From Liolophura sinensis (lineage: Eukaryota > Mollusca > Polyplacophora > Chitonida > Chitonidae), in NCBI RefSeq assembly GCF_032854445.1, contig NC_088298.1, forward strand, positions 2,228,160 to 2,292,159: a stretch of 64,000 bases of DNA, read 5' to 3'. Shown here in pieces: positions 22,896 through 36,122 of the stretch. The position numbers and the translations under genes were made by a program. How positions within the stretch are numbered: the stretch's first letter is position 1; each line of letters starts with the position of its first letter. The notes under the pieces are model-generated. The model had not been told where the DNA came from, searched no databases, and was given only the letters and a program-made list of their open reading frames with translations.

Positions 22896-25559
22896 TTAGC
22901 CAACCGTCGATTAGGCTCAAGCTTTCAGTGTTTTTTTGATTAATATTAATGTTTGTGAGTTTGCCAAATTACAGCTCTTGAACACGTTAAAAACAGAATC
23001 CATGAGAAGAATGGTCTTGTAGCACCTGGACTTGAACTATGTCTCAGAAATGTTGTTAAAAGTTGCCCTATGAGTTGATGTGTCTCAGTTGGTTGGTCTG
23101 TTTCTGGGTGGGGGTATCTGACAACCTCCTGACTTCAAGCCACATGCAGCTGAGTCAATTATATGACAGCTGGAACAAGTTGTCCGTGTCCGCCTTCGTT
23201 ATAAGGGACGCAGTGTCCCTTGTATTTTATTAGAGTTTCAAGGCATTCAAGCTATTATATCTGAGACTTGGCCACCATTTTGGATTTTGTTCAAAATGAA
23301 GAAGTCGTCTTCTCCAGAATGGCTGATGCGATTGAGCTGGAACTGAAACTGTAGTTGAACACAGCCTAACCACGTCCAATTTGTTCAAGAGAACTTTCTC
23401 GGTTGAAAACTGTAGGCCTACAAGCTTGCTACTGCGTGAAAATGCCACGTGACACAAACCCTCGTGATACCAAAGACTTTAAAAATGGTATGACTGCTTG
23501 TTGCTGCCTCAGTGTGAACTCAGCCCTGAAGGGTTACAAACACGATTGGTTGACCCTATGTCAGTATAATGTGAGCTGGGCTGGGGTGTCATGCCTGGTG
23601 TCTTCGGCATGATACTTCAGTCACGCGGCAGCACTTTGGTGTTGTGGACGCTCTGACACAAGAATTACCTACGCGTATGGCACAGTCTGCACAGAGCTTC
23701 CCAGGCCGTGCATATGCTTCACAGAAATCGGTAGAAAGCTAATACTTTTCAGTTGTTGTTTTACTTTTTTATATGTACTTCTTGTACAGGGTAAGCATTA
23801 AAAAATATACAGCAATAAAAAAATTACACTTAACATAACAAATAGCATTATTCCTGCATTATTACGTAAGATCCCTGTCACAGAAAACTACGGGATAATG
23901 TAACATTGAAATTTGAAACACACAGGGAAAAGTTTCTATGACAGGTGAGCAGTCTATCCACTATAAACGGATTAAGTTTACAATGGTAAACCAAGACGAT
24001 TGGCTGGAATGTATTTCTTACACATATATCTATCCGCCTCTAGCCTCTGGCGGCTGGCAGAGGTATCCCAACACTAAAATAACTCTTCCGTTAAATCCTA
24101 ACTCATATTCCCTGCATTTTTGTTCATCTAAAGCCGATCAAGCCGTGCCTAATATCTGTATTTATCTGTCCGATGACGGTTTAATCCGTTACAGGTAAAT
24201 TATCCCTTACAATTACAGATTAATCTGTAATCGGGTTAGATCCACGATAACGCATTTTCTCATGATTCAGGGGAAGAATTTAACAAAAGGTTTTTTTTTT
24301 TAAGTAGGGCTGCGCTGTGTTCGTTGCCATCTTCATTTTTCACTTTTTTCTTAAGAATATAAATCATGCCCTTAAGCCTGTAGGAGGATTTCTTTGATGC
24401 TCCCTTTTGTGATGATGCACAGAACAACGACTATTTTCTTATCTATCACTAATGGACTACATTAAGTAGAACGTCCATTTCATTGGCTAAGTTCATTTTA
24501 ACCCTGGGTCCTGACCATTTATATACAAGATCGTATCATTCAAATTTGAAATTATGAAGCATCTGGGTTCACTTTCACAAACTTTGTTACTTAATTTTTC
24601 ATAGCTTTTCTCGTAAATGATGTCACCTTATGGCACTTTAACCTAGACATCTTCTTTTATGCCAAAAAGTTACGAGAAATATGACTTGAGATTAAGACAG
24701 ACGTCTATCTTAATCTCAAATATGACTTACAAAGTCTCGTGATCGTGGCCCCAGCACTGTAACAAGTGGAGACAACTCTTGAGGCTTTTCTGAATTAAGT
24801 GGTTGTAAAACAGGGTTTCAACACAAAATTTGGATTAAAATTTTTTTTTAACCAAATACCGTCAACATTTTTATATTTATATTGTATCGAAATGCTATCT
24901 ACCGCACAATGACACGTTAAAGATATTAGAGATGCTAAAATGTTGTTTTCGTACAAAGGCATGTGGAAGAGCTATATCTCAGCAAAATATAGGTAAGTGT
25001 CCACATATACCTGACCTCCAGACGCTTTCAAACCCCTTTTCGCACCAATTCATAGTTTCTTCTCAAGAAGCAGAATGTGATAAACAGCACGGGAGACAGG
25101 CTGATTTTTGCTGCCGGATTATTAAATTTTAAAGTGGGCAATGAAACTAAGATAACTGATGGCTAAATACATTCAGATTAATTCTCCAGCACTTTTCATT
25201 TTCATTTTTTATACTAAAACCTTCTTCAATTCTCTTCTGAGATTAACTCACTTTGTTTTCACCCCCAGCATTTTAGCCACGTGACCACGGCTATGACATC
25301 ACTACAAAACCATCAATAAAAATTAACACGTGACAGTTGAAAAATACTAAAAATTGTGTGGCCTACATATATTAAAAGTGGAACTTGATCCACATTCGTG
25401 TAAGCAGAGGTGTCTGTACCTCACACAAAAAAAACACAACTTATGTTGTTTCATTCAATACAGAAATGTGTTACACCAACACAATATAGTTGTTCAAATA
25501 TGACACAAGACTTTTGTTGGAGAGAAAACACGTTTGTGTTGATACAAAGAAAGTGTTTT

Positions 25560-25832
25560 TTGTGTGAACCACCTCCACCCCACCTCCCCACCCCACCCCA
25601 CTGCTCCACCACCCCACTGCCCCCCACCCCACTGCCCCACCGCCCCACCCCACCCCCACTGCCCCCCACCCCACCCCACCAACACTGCCCCACCTAACCC
25701 CCACCGCCCCACCACCCCACTGTCCACTACCCCACCCCACCCCACTGTCCCACCGCCCCACCTACCCCCCAACGCCCCACCACCCCACCTAACCCCCAAC
25801 GCCCCACCACCCCACAGCCCCACCTACAGACC
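25560..25832. repeat. ccacccca minisatellite (unit B)
   Basis: Irregular repeats of ccaccccactgcccc and relatives for about 270 bp, G-rich on the minus strand. Only about 30 bp of it survive in unit A (8790-8820), exactly at the edge of the deletion that removed the 3' part of DNAJC22. Gly/Trp-rich and Pro/His-rich open frames here are repeat artefacts. Confidence 0.9.
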
Positions 25833-27262
25833 TTTATGTACGTTACTGTCCAAAGTTGTCCAGAAAATTAACTGTTCGAAATGACAACAAAGTGGATAGC
25901 ATCAAATATCAACATTTTCTAGGATTATATCAATGTGTATAACACTTTCAAAATAGCATAATTTTATGTACATTTCATTTGAAAAGATGTGATTTACATG
26001 TAGACGAAACAAAGATTTAATAACCAATTTATATAAAAAAAAATTATGTTCAAGAAAAACTTACCTGTGAACATGCCAGAAAAAACACAAAATTAAGTTT
26101 TTCAAGCCACAGTACATTTACACACTGTGTAAACTACTTTTACAGTGTACATCAAACACTGAATGTTAACTGTTCCTTAAGACATTTCTTTGCTATAGTT
26201 GTATCAAGGTAGAATAAACTGGCTATCAATAGGTGAGTCAAGGAAAAATTCCTTTTTGGTCGAAACAAACTTTATTTTCTGTTTCACAGGAGAGTCAACA
26301 CTAAAAATCCCAAAATTGGAAACTCATCTTTATTATTTTGTGTGATCCTGACGTCTATATGATTTCCATGTTTCCCAAAGCTTTCCGCTCATGTAAATAT
26401 GTATTTATCAGGAAAAACTAATTAGATGATTTTCAGGTTATTATTTTTATTTTCATAGCCTCCTCCGATGTTGGAAAAAAAAAGATTTACTCTGCCTGTG
26501 AAACAACAATTAAGAACTGATGGAGCATTATAGTGGTAAACTCCCCCTCACACACTGCTTATCCCCTTACTGATTTTTACAGCGTCTACATGTAAGTGTG
26601 GTCAGTTTATGTAACAGTTACCGTAAATAACCTAAAACTGATTTCACAGCACCTCCATAGAGCTTAGGTACTGTTAGTTTACTAGTATGTAACAGTTACC
26701 GTAAATAACCTACAACTGATTTCACAGCACCTCCATAGAGCTTAGGTGCTGTTAGTTTACTAGTATGTAACAGTTACTGTAAATAACCTAAAACTTCATC
26801 CATTACAATGCTACTCATTTTGCCTGATTCTGAGAAGAAAACTGTTTTAAGGTATGTTTGGGAGGTACACGCAGGATAATATACTAAGTGGAAACATGCC
26901 AGTTGCGAGTTGATACGTCTTATGAAATTTGTCTAAAAAATGCATTTCTTGGGGTGAAATTTTAGATCATTCGTAGTATCTCTGGAAAACTTAAACACGG
27001 GCTGATGTAAACGTCATTTCTAGCTTTACAGCCTATCAGAATCTATGCCACTGGTTGTCAATATCATTTATGCACACTTATATTTTGCTTTGTTTGGAAT
27101 ACATGAACAAAAATCAGAAAATTTATAAAAAACGTCAAGCTACAAAACCAAGTTTTTCACTTGCATACAAATCCCTTCACGGCAAAAGAGCACACGACAA
27201 AATAGTCTCACAAAAGTACTGCTTTTGAAAATCCATAACAAACAAAAAAAGAAAGACATTAC
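25833..27262. other. 3' flank of DNAJC22, no gene seen
   Basis: AT-rich sequence with a direct repeat of about 75 bp at 26615-26695 and 26690-26770 (gtaacagttaccgtaaataa, then cagcacctccatagagctta), and a third partial copy up to about 26795. Part of this is probably the 3' untranslated region of DNAJC22. The whole stretch is missing in unit A. Confidence 0.5.
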
Positions 27263-30200
27263 TCAAAATTCACTTCTGGAATGCTTGGTACGAGCAGATC
27301 TTTTGGCCTTGATTTCTGAAAGTGTTTCGTAAGCTTGTTGAATCTCAATAAACTTCTTCTGAGCTTCCTCCTTTTCTGCTGGATCTTTGAACTTGTCTGG
27401 ATGCCAGGTCTTAGCAAGCTGACGATAACGCGCAGTTATCTCCTTCTGAGTGGCGTCCGCACTAAGGTCCAACACCTGAAACCACATCAGTTTAATTTGA
27501 TTCTTTTTTCATTCTGAACTCTAAAATTGAACCACAGTGTAGAGTTTGCAAAAAGCTACTTTCCTTTTCTTTTAATGTAATTTGTTAATTTATTTGATTT
27601 ATACCCTTGCCCAGTGAAAAAGTAAAAACATATTTTTGCTATAAGAATGTTTATATGTAATTGCACACTAGAAACTTGTAAAATAAAGGTTTTCTCAATT
27701 CAGATTCTAAATTTATTTCAGCTCTGTTTAGCTCTCCAAAAAACTTTTTCTGAAAATTTCAGAAATTAGAATTCTAAACTTTGGACTTTTGTGAATTTCT
27801 GAGACACAAGGTGGAGAAGATAAAATAAATTTTACAAATAACTGAGTTTCCTTACCTTTAAGGCATTTGATTCACCTTGTGGATCGAGGGCATCAACCAA
27901 ATCTTCGAAGAATTTCTTCCAGCCCACCGTCTGAATGCTTTGATACAGCTGACTCATCATTTCCTTCATTTCCAACCATGCCGGCGATTTGAAGAAGTTA
28001 TTGAGTGCCTGTCGAACCTTCACATCGTCGCCCTCTTTTGTCGTTATTGTGGCGTTAAAGTAAATCATAGATCCCCACAGCGACAGGTAGGCCAGGCCAC
28101 AGACTGTTAAGAACGGTAGTCGTTTACAAACGTGCTTCTTTCGACGAACACCTAACTGACCGATTGGACGCCATCTCGAGCCTTTCCCTGAAGCAGCCAC
28201 AGCGGATGTGATGCCGCAGAAAAGCAGGTTGGTCGGACTGAGGTAGATCAAGGGCGCTGCGATATACGCGCCTAATACCGGGTAATGCCAGGAGCACTGC
28301 TCCCTCCCTATGTTTGCCACAACATGAACTCCTGAAAACAAATACACACATATATTAACAGAATGAAATTAGAGACTCTGATTCAACTTATACAGGAACT
28401 TTAGCCAACATTATTCAACCTTAACAATGGTAAGGCAACATTGATTTTGTTCTGTGTTTTACAGGCTAGGCAACACTAAAAAATCCAAAAATGGAATAAC
28501 CATAAAACTGAAAATCCACCTTAAATTCCATTTGATTTTGACATTTTTTGTGACTTTTCCTGTTTTTCAATGTCTACTGATCATGTAAATATGTATCAAA
28601 CAGGGACACAATGCTGGGACAGTCACCATTTCTCACTAATTACATGACTTTTATGTTTTGTTTTTATTCTCTCCTAAAACACTGTGGAACACTAAAGATT
28701 ATACTTTTTATGAAGCCCTTTTTTTGCAATTTTTCTGGTGAAATTTTATGCCATTTAGCACATAGTCCTGTTTATATGTGTGGACGAAACCATCTTGCTC
28801 CAATTAACACATCCCAGTTATCACCCATATACATACTTGTACTTACTAGCGAAGACAGTGTGAGAAAAAGTCTGGTTATTCACACCTGGGCAGGGGAGTA
28901 GATTGTTGTGACAACTGATAACAGCTCATTGCCCCTGCCCATGTAATGATAACCTATCGTGCCACATGCCAAGCTTTACAAGGTGATAACAACGTCATTT
29001 TGTGTATTACGGGCAGTCGACTAAGAAAATGGAATAAGAATAAAACTGAAAATAAACCTTTTTATTTTTGTCTGATTTCCAAGTTGTATGAGTTCCTTAT
29101 TTTTCTAGGCTACATGTATCAAATCCTGTAAATATGTTTTCAACAGGAAAAACTGTTGGGATATAATCCACATTTACTGATAAATTGGATGATTTTCAAG
29201 TTTTTATTTCTATTTTATACTTTCCTCCGACATCCAAAAATGATTCATTCCGCTTAATAAGTAAACATTAAAATAGGTCTGGCCTAACATTAAAATAGGT
29301 CTGGCCCAACATTAAAATAGGTCTGGCCTAACATTAAAATAGGTCTGGCCTAACATTTACGTAGGTCTGGCCCAACATTAAAATAGGTCTGGCCCAACAT
29401 TAAAATAGGTCTGGCCTAACATTAACGTAGGTCTGACTTAGCATACCTACTGATTACTGAATTAATACAGGCTGATGTGGACAAATTCTATGTTTACATT
29501 TTATAGTTTGTACTTTCACAATAAAGAGTCCACATCAGCCCTGATTATTCATAATATAATCTACATATTATACACTGAATAATAATCGATTCAACTAGGG
29601 AACAACATTTGGTCAGAAAAATGTCACAAAAGTTTAGGATAATAAAACGGGCGGAAATATGAGCAACATATGCAAATATGGAAAGCATGCATGTATCATA
29701 ATTAACACTACACAAGAACACAGCTGCAACAGCCCACTACAAATTGCCTTCACGTTGGCAACCCCAGGTCAAAGGTTACAAGATAGCAGACTTATAGAGC
29801 TGGCTGTTGAGGCAAAAATTATTATCTGTGCATGAGAAGGATTTATGTATTTCTTTGACTTGTGTTTTATGCTGCATTGAAGAATATTTTAGTATTGTGA
29901 CAGCGGCCAGCCACATGGTGGCAGAAATCCGAGTAGTGCCCGAGGGATACCCACAACCATACGCAAGTTGCTCACAGACATTCCCACAAAGATTTTTGAT
30001 TTTTTTATACTTTGATACAGTTTGATACAGCAGGAGAGGACGTCATGAGCTGGACTTGAACTACCAGTGATCACATAGACTCCGAGGACATTGTGCTTAT
30101 GTGATAGTGAACAGAGGTCACTGTATCATACATGAATAGCCATATATGCACTTATCAAGGATGGGAAGGCATGAATAGTTTAGAAAATATAAAAAAAAAA

Positions 30201-33200
30201 AAAAAAACAGCTTTCAAGCAAAAGCTGTAGATACACACTGGTCTCTGGACTGATATATGATTTGTCCAAGAGGGCAGGTGATTTGTCCAAGGAACAGGTG
30301 ATTTGTCCAAGGGGGCAGGTGATTTGTCCAAGGAACAGGTGATTTGTCCAAGGAACAGGTGATTTGCCCAAGGGGCAGGTGATTTGTCCAAGGAACAGGT
30401 GATTTGTCCAAGGAACAGGTGATTTGTCCAAGGGGGCAGGTGATTTGTCCAAGGAAGCAGGTGATTTGTCCAAGGAACAGGTGATTTGTCCAAGGAACAG
30501 GTGATTTGTCCAAGGGGGCAGGTGATTTGTGCAATGGACAGGTGATTTGTAAAAGGGGCAGGTGATTTGTCCAAGGGGGCAGGTGATTTGTACTAGGAAC
30601 AGGTGATTTGTACAAGGGGGCAGGTGATTTGTCCAAGGGGGCAGGTGATTTGTACAAGGGGCAGGTGATTTGTCCAAGGGGGCAGGTGATTTGTACAAGG
30701 GACAGGTGATTTGTACAAGGGGCAGGTGATTTGTCCAAGGGGGCAGGTGATTTGTACAAGGGGCAGGTGATTTGTCCAAGGGGCAGGTGATTAAGATAGT
30801 GGCAAGCACAAATACAGTAGCAAACTGTGAGATTGTTTGTGAAGTTGTAAAGAAATTTCAACAATAATGGATCCGTCATCAAGAATCATCAGGTGCCCGG
30901 TTCACTGCAGACTTTGAGGCAATATTTATAATATGTCAATCTCATACTGTGCAAGGTGATTTATCCATTTATTTATTCGGTTGATGTTTTACGCCATATT
31001 CAAGAATATTTCACTTATACGACAGCGACCAGTATTATGGTGGGAGGAAACAAGACCAAGTCTGGAGGAAATGCATGACAATACACAGGTCGCTGGCAGA
31101 CCTTCCCGTGTACTGCCAGAGGTCTGTGAAATATGAATTTAAATGTATATACCTACATGTATTATAATCAAAAGTCATTCGCCAGGTGTTGTGGTATACA
31201 TGTATGCTCAAAACCAAGAGACAACATGCCTGCTAAACATTTTTTTGGCCCACTATGAAAATCTGTGCAATTATGAATTGCACACTTATTCTACTATCGA
31301 TACAACATAATCGATTCCAACAGTGAATTACTTCTGAGAAATATTTAAGTTACTCTCCTTATGCAGAGGTGTGCAGCCACAGGTCTTCTCAACTGTGGTA
31401 GGTTTGTGCGGTCTGGCCTGGAGAGCATATTAAAATATGCTGACAGTGCACACTCTTTTGTGCACTTGTCAATGTATACACTAAGCATTACCATCTGTTA
31501 CATGTCAAGGCAATCATATCAAACTAGGCCAGACTATGTACACATGTACTGAATTTGAAATGTTAATTTGGCTAGACTGGAGATTTTTGGCCAAAAAATT
31601 TAAATTTGCGCACAAAATCTTGAATAGCTCAAATGACTGCCTTTCAGAAAATATCAGATCTACACCATATACAGTGTTTAAAACAAATTTCTACAAGTTA
31701 TAATTCTACCTACATTACAAATTTTAGGAATTTGAGCAGTAACATATATGCTGCACAAAATCGATTTGGAACCAGACAGAGGCCAGAAGTACAAGAGCAC
31801 ATACACCAAACAAACTTTCTAACACAAAGCTGTAACCATGGTACCTTAAGCTGGATTTGAACTCACGATCTTTACATAATTGTTTGCCCAGCAGAAAACA
31901 GAAACCATCTAAATCTGACCTGGGATGAGACGGAATCTATAAAATCCCAGATTAGACGCAGCTGAATCAACATGACTAACGTAACGCTTATATTGGTATT
32001 TTATTTTTGAGAAATACGTACAAATATCCACATCGTCAAAGTGTCATGTATAAGGCCATCCTTGGCGATGTATGTGTATATTCGTAATCCAACCAATGCA
32101 TCAAAATACCACAAAGATTTCGTTGGCCTATCAATTTTATACTTTATTCATGATTTCCCAACTCAAGTACCCTTGATTTTTGAAATACAAAGTGGCCCCT
32201 CTTGAAGACTAAATATCTGGAAAATATTTAATTCCATATCAAAAAATTGCAGTTGGTGTAATTGTTACTGATGATCATCACTTTTTTTCTAGTTGTCTAC
32301 AGTCTTTTTTTTTAAGATGGAGAAAAACATAAAAATGACAAAGTTCAGATGAACAAGTGCAAAAAGTTAATACATGCAGTTGTAAATCTGATCTTCAATA
32401 TTTTTTCTCAATTTTTCTTTAAGAAAAAAAAAAAAAAACACCTGACAACACCACCATATGGTGGGTATTGGGGACCACCTCTTGGTATATATTGTCTCTG
32501 TGCAATAATGTTAGAAATGAGGCTGTGGAACATGTGTAATAAATACATTTCTACTAGAATTTGGTCTTGTCATATTTGATCATATTTACATTTTTAATAT
32601 ATTTATACATATCATCATAATACAGATTAAATGAATATGTTTGGATATCAACAACAAATTTACATCCAGATAAATTTATTAGACACGCATCACATCCTTA
32701 TTTAGAACATTATTATGCAAAAATGATATATACCAAGAGGCCATTCCAAATACCCACCATACAAAAATATGATTTTGGCAACATTTTTATGTTTTCTTTC
32801 TCCTTTAAATGTGCATGTGTAGATATGTATAACTATGTATATAAATGTATAACTATACAGATTTCTTCTTTAAATGTACATGTACAGATATGTATATCTG
32901 TATATAAATGTATACATGTAACTATACAGATTTCTTCTTTAAATGTACATGTATAGATATGCATAACCATGTATATAAATGTATAACTATGTACATAAAT
33001 GTATAACTATACAGATACATAATAATGTTTAACAAAGTATGCCTGGCTATAGAGACAGTGCCTAAATTACACACAGTTGCCTACAGTAAATAATCTAAAA
33101 TATCACCCAAACAAGTGTAAATTTAAAAGGACAAAAGAATGTCATAAAATATTACTTCTTGTACTAAAACTTATATTTTTTTATGCTACCTTCCACATTT

Positions 33201-35594
33201 ACATCAAAATACATAATTCTGCTTAAGCCACAATGCTGAAGTAGGGAGGTGTAATTTGGCACTATATAAGTGTTTGCATGGACAGTTAGAATAACATCCT
33301 AATTGAGCTAACTGACAGCAGGCAGTATTTCACCAGTTACAAATGAACATCTGCCAGATATGGCATTGCTGTGGCTGCTTTGGTTTTACTCTCCATGCTG
33401 TACTCTTTTATATCTCTAGCAAATCAAAGAAAGAGCCCTGTAGCTTAATAACATATGCATTGTTGATAACAACCATGACATAGCTAGTCGTGTCACCTGA
33501 GCAAAGTGTTGTGAAAAAATAACTAATTTCATATACTTCATAAAAGTCAACTGTCAACCGGTTTTCCTTACCAAGGCTTTGAGAACAGCACTAGAAAGTG
33601 GATGGAGTAAATTTCTTAGTGGGAGTGGCAGTACTATCTGTAAATAGGTCCATCATATCCCTGAGAGGCCCACGTGGGGGTGTTAATGAAGTGTTAAAAT
33701 GCGTGGCAGGTGGATGGGTGAGGAGGAAGAGACATGTAAAGATTAGCAGTTAGTGGGGATTTCTGATGATAATGTGGTAGACTGACTTCTCAGATGTTCA
33801 ATGTCAAAAGCAGATTTTTCACTGTGATATTATGTCAAATCCACAGCCACCCCACATGTCTCCTGTTTCAATAAAGTATAGCTGCTGGTGAAATGCTAAA
33901 GTTCAAAATTTACATGCACTTGTAACGTTTATTTGACAAGGCCATGCCATCAGCATCTCTGAGCACTACAGACATGACTGTTATTTTACCTGTCTCTCAT
34001 TCTGCTCTTTAGGCAGGCCATTAAAGAGCTATTTCAGTGTTAAGACTTGTATGTCAAGGTTAAATGATAAGGATCGACATAGTTGGAATTACTTTTTTAC
34101 ATTCTAAAATAAAATCCATTATATTACAGCTGCTCTTTTTAGTTTGTGAGGATAACACATAAACAAAAGTTTTCTGTTGTTCAATTTTGCCTGGTGTGAC
34201 ATCGTGCAAGAACACTTGACATCACCCATCACTGACACATACCCACAAGTGACATCTCCCAAACACGCATGATGTATAACTCCCTTATTCAATGTCATAT
34301 CTGCCAGATTCATAGTCACATAAAGAATATTATCACCACACAATAAGGAAAGTTTTACAGAAACTGCCGAGGATTTTGTTTTTGAGGACTCTTCACTTTT
34401 AGGTGTTAAATAATGTAATTCATCATAGCTCTTTTTGAACCATGGTCCTAGCACTATTCAATATGTCTATCCTTCATATCTGTTTAATGTTTTCGCCTGA
34501 CCTCCCTTGTGACTGAAGTAACACTTCAAACTTAATTCCCATGTCTGGGTTCTTCCCATAAGTAAGCCTTTGGTAGGCATGGAAACTCACCTGCAATTTT
34601 TGTTTTCTGAAACTAAACTATGTACATGCACCTATCTCTCTCTCAGACATTTTACTCACACAAATTCATTAAATTATTTGACTCGTGTTTTAAGCCGTAC
34701 CCAAGAATACTTCACTTCTACAACAACGACCAGCATTATGGTGGGAGGAATTGCCACAACCATCCGCAGGTTACTGGCATACCCTCCCACATACGGCCAG
34801 AGAAGAAGCCACCATGGGCTGGAATTGAACTCCCAGTGACCAAATTGGTGAGAGGGTCCTGGGTGTGCTAACGCCCTCAGCCATGAAGCCCCCTTCCCCT
34901 GCCTCACACAAATTATAGTTAGATGGTGCAATTAAATTAAACATGTAGAGACGCTGAATGGCCTACTTTTGGCAGCTATACTGGAGTACTGTGGCAACAC
35001 TAGACCATGCAAACAGGTCTACAATATGGCTGACTGGCTTTTGTTCTGTAATATTGTCATGTGACACCCCTCGTTGAGATATATCTTCAACAATTTCTGA
35101 CATTTGCCTGAAATTGTTGGCAACTCACTTCCATGTTTAATTTTCACAGAACTAATTACATGTTGATCTACATCTTATCACAAGTGACATATCTCACCTA
35201 TGGCCGTGCCGAAGGGTCCTATCAGTAGCAGTATATAACTGAGGACGGAGTTGCCTTGTAACAGCTCGTCAGGTATGGCGTACTGCAGAACAAACCCTAG
35301 TATGGATCCAAACATTATCTCACCACAGAACCGAGCCGTACTCCACTGGGGACGCACTCTAAATCTCTCCTCATTCTTAGCAAGTTCTACCGTATCGTAC
35401 GATTGGTTGGCTAGACTCACATAGTACGGGATGTTGAAAATGTCTCTGAGCCAGCCGATGCCAAAAAACCCACCCCAAGTCGCCCACCATACGAAGGCTT
35501 GCCGGTCCCGGCCCAAGTACAAATGGTGCAGCCCAAATGCACCGCCAATCAGCCACAAGAAATAGGCGATGCCAACGTTTTTGTCTCCGTCCAT
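27263..35594 (-). CDS. DNAJC22: DnaJ homolog subfamily C member 22 (unit B, complete)
   Basis: Multi-pass membrane co-chaperone whose J domain should stimulate Hsc70. The Drosophila relative Wurst acts in clathrin-mediated endocytosis. Three coding exons: 35198-35594, 27856-28331 and 27263-27475, with GT-AG borders in phases 1 and 0, together 1086 nt or 361 residues (human about 341). Exon 1 starts at the ATG of MDGDKNVG; an upstream in-frame GTG is ignored. It holds the TM2-type motif GGAFGLHHLYLGRD. Four hydrophobic segments can be seen in exon 1 and three in exon 2. Exon 3 is the C-terminal J domain (about 60 residues) with the HPD motif in KTWHPDKF and the helix ending EIQQAYETLSE. The protein ends RTKHSRSEF. 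Intron 1 is about 6.9 kb and full of repeats. The start faces the RJL gene about 530 bp away. This is the only copy in the window with a J domain. Confidence 0.95.
29266..29432. repeat. 22-bp minisatellite, unit B
   Basis: About eight copies of the aacattaaaataggtctggc unit, against three in unit A. Two copies share an acgtagg variant, which points to expansion by copying of neighbouring units. Confidence 0.85.
29848..30095 (-). mobile_element. SINE-1, degenerate (unit B)
   Basis: Duplicate of 10520-10765 with few changes. Confidence 0.65.
30262..30792. repeat. 20-21-bp minisatellite caggtgatttg, unit B
   Basis: Counterpart of 10903-11525 with about 25 units and a different order of variants. 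Gtccaaggaa units dominate its left half. The flanks on both sides are still nearly identical to unit A, so the two arrays have turned over since the duplication. Confidence 0.95.
30960..31125 (-). mobile_element. SINE-1, head-truncated (unit B)
   Basis: Duplicate of 11690-11860. Confidence 0.8.
32459..32759. mobile_element. MITE-2 (unit B), complete
   Basis: Left end tggtgggtattggggacca and right end tccaaatacccacca are inverted repeats that extend about 70 bp through tatatattgt and taataatgtt words. TA flanks both sides. No coding frame. It provides the empty site (32600-32601) for the Tc1 insertion seen in unit A. Confidence 0.85.
33218..33420. repeat. Dispersed repeat R1, copy 3 (unit B)
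   Basis: Duplicate of 15560-15770. Directly after it unit B lacks about 305 bp that unit A holds at 15779-16084. Confidence 0.6.
34673..34898 (-). mobile_element. SINE-1, nearly full length (unit B)
   Basis: Duplicate of 17360-17585 in intron 1 of the complete DNAJC22. Confidence 0.85.
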
Positions 35595-36122
35595 CCTCAC
35601 AACCGTCCTAGTTCTAACTGCTGATGAATGCCAGGTGTCTACTTTACGGCATAATAACCTGACTAGGTAACATCTAAGTCAGCAGTGTTGACGCGAATTG
35701 TGAAACAGAAAGTCGTGCTGCTGATAACGGATGTAATGGAAATTCCCGCGCTTCACGCATGCGCACAAGGATATCCTGTAACTAAAATAGAACAACAGAC
35801 GTGGCTTTCCCTAGGCACTTCCTGCATGGGCATGCGTCTGGATGAATGTTTTTTTTTTTTTTTTTTGTTTCTCTTTCAGGATGTCAATAAATCATAAAGC
35901 AATGCCCGTTTTAGGTGTTAACAACTTTTACTGAAAAAAAAGAAAGAAAATGTTTTCAACTTGCAGGACTTTGTAAAAGGGGATTCCCCAAGTGTTTAAT
36001 TTTTACCCAGAATGCAGCGGTTTGTTTATAGTTACTGCCGCGCACATGTTTCCAAGTTGAGCGTGAAATGGACAGATTCTGACAGCTAATTAAAAAAGTT
36101 ATGATCTGTTCCTTCAAGTAAC
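35595..36122. promoter_or_regulatory. Divergent promoter region between DNAJC22 and RJL
   Basis: 528 bp separate the two start codons, which point away from each other, so both promoters and 5' untranslated regions must lie here or overlap the genes. Visible features are cgcgcttcacgcatgcgcac at about 35743-35762, which contains an NRF1-like palindrome, a second gggcatgcgtctgg, a T run, and a ctgccgcgcacatgtttcc word. No TATA box is obvious. The role is inferred from geometry and not shown by sequence alone. Confidence 0.55.

Noticed and set aside
25451-25884. Gly/Trp-rich and Pro/His-rich frames
   Set aside because: Produced by the ccacccca repeat in three frames of each strand.
35595-35600. 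Upstream start for DNAJC22 giving two extra residues
   Set aside because: The upstream codon is GTG. The first ATG, giving MDGDKNVG, is the better start and matches the length of the family N-terminus.
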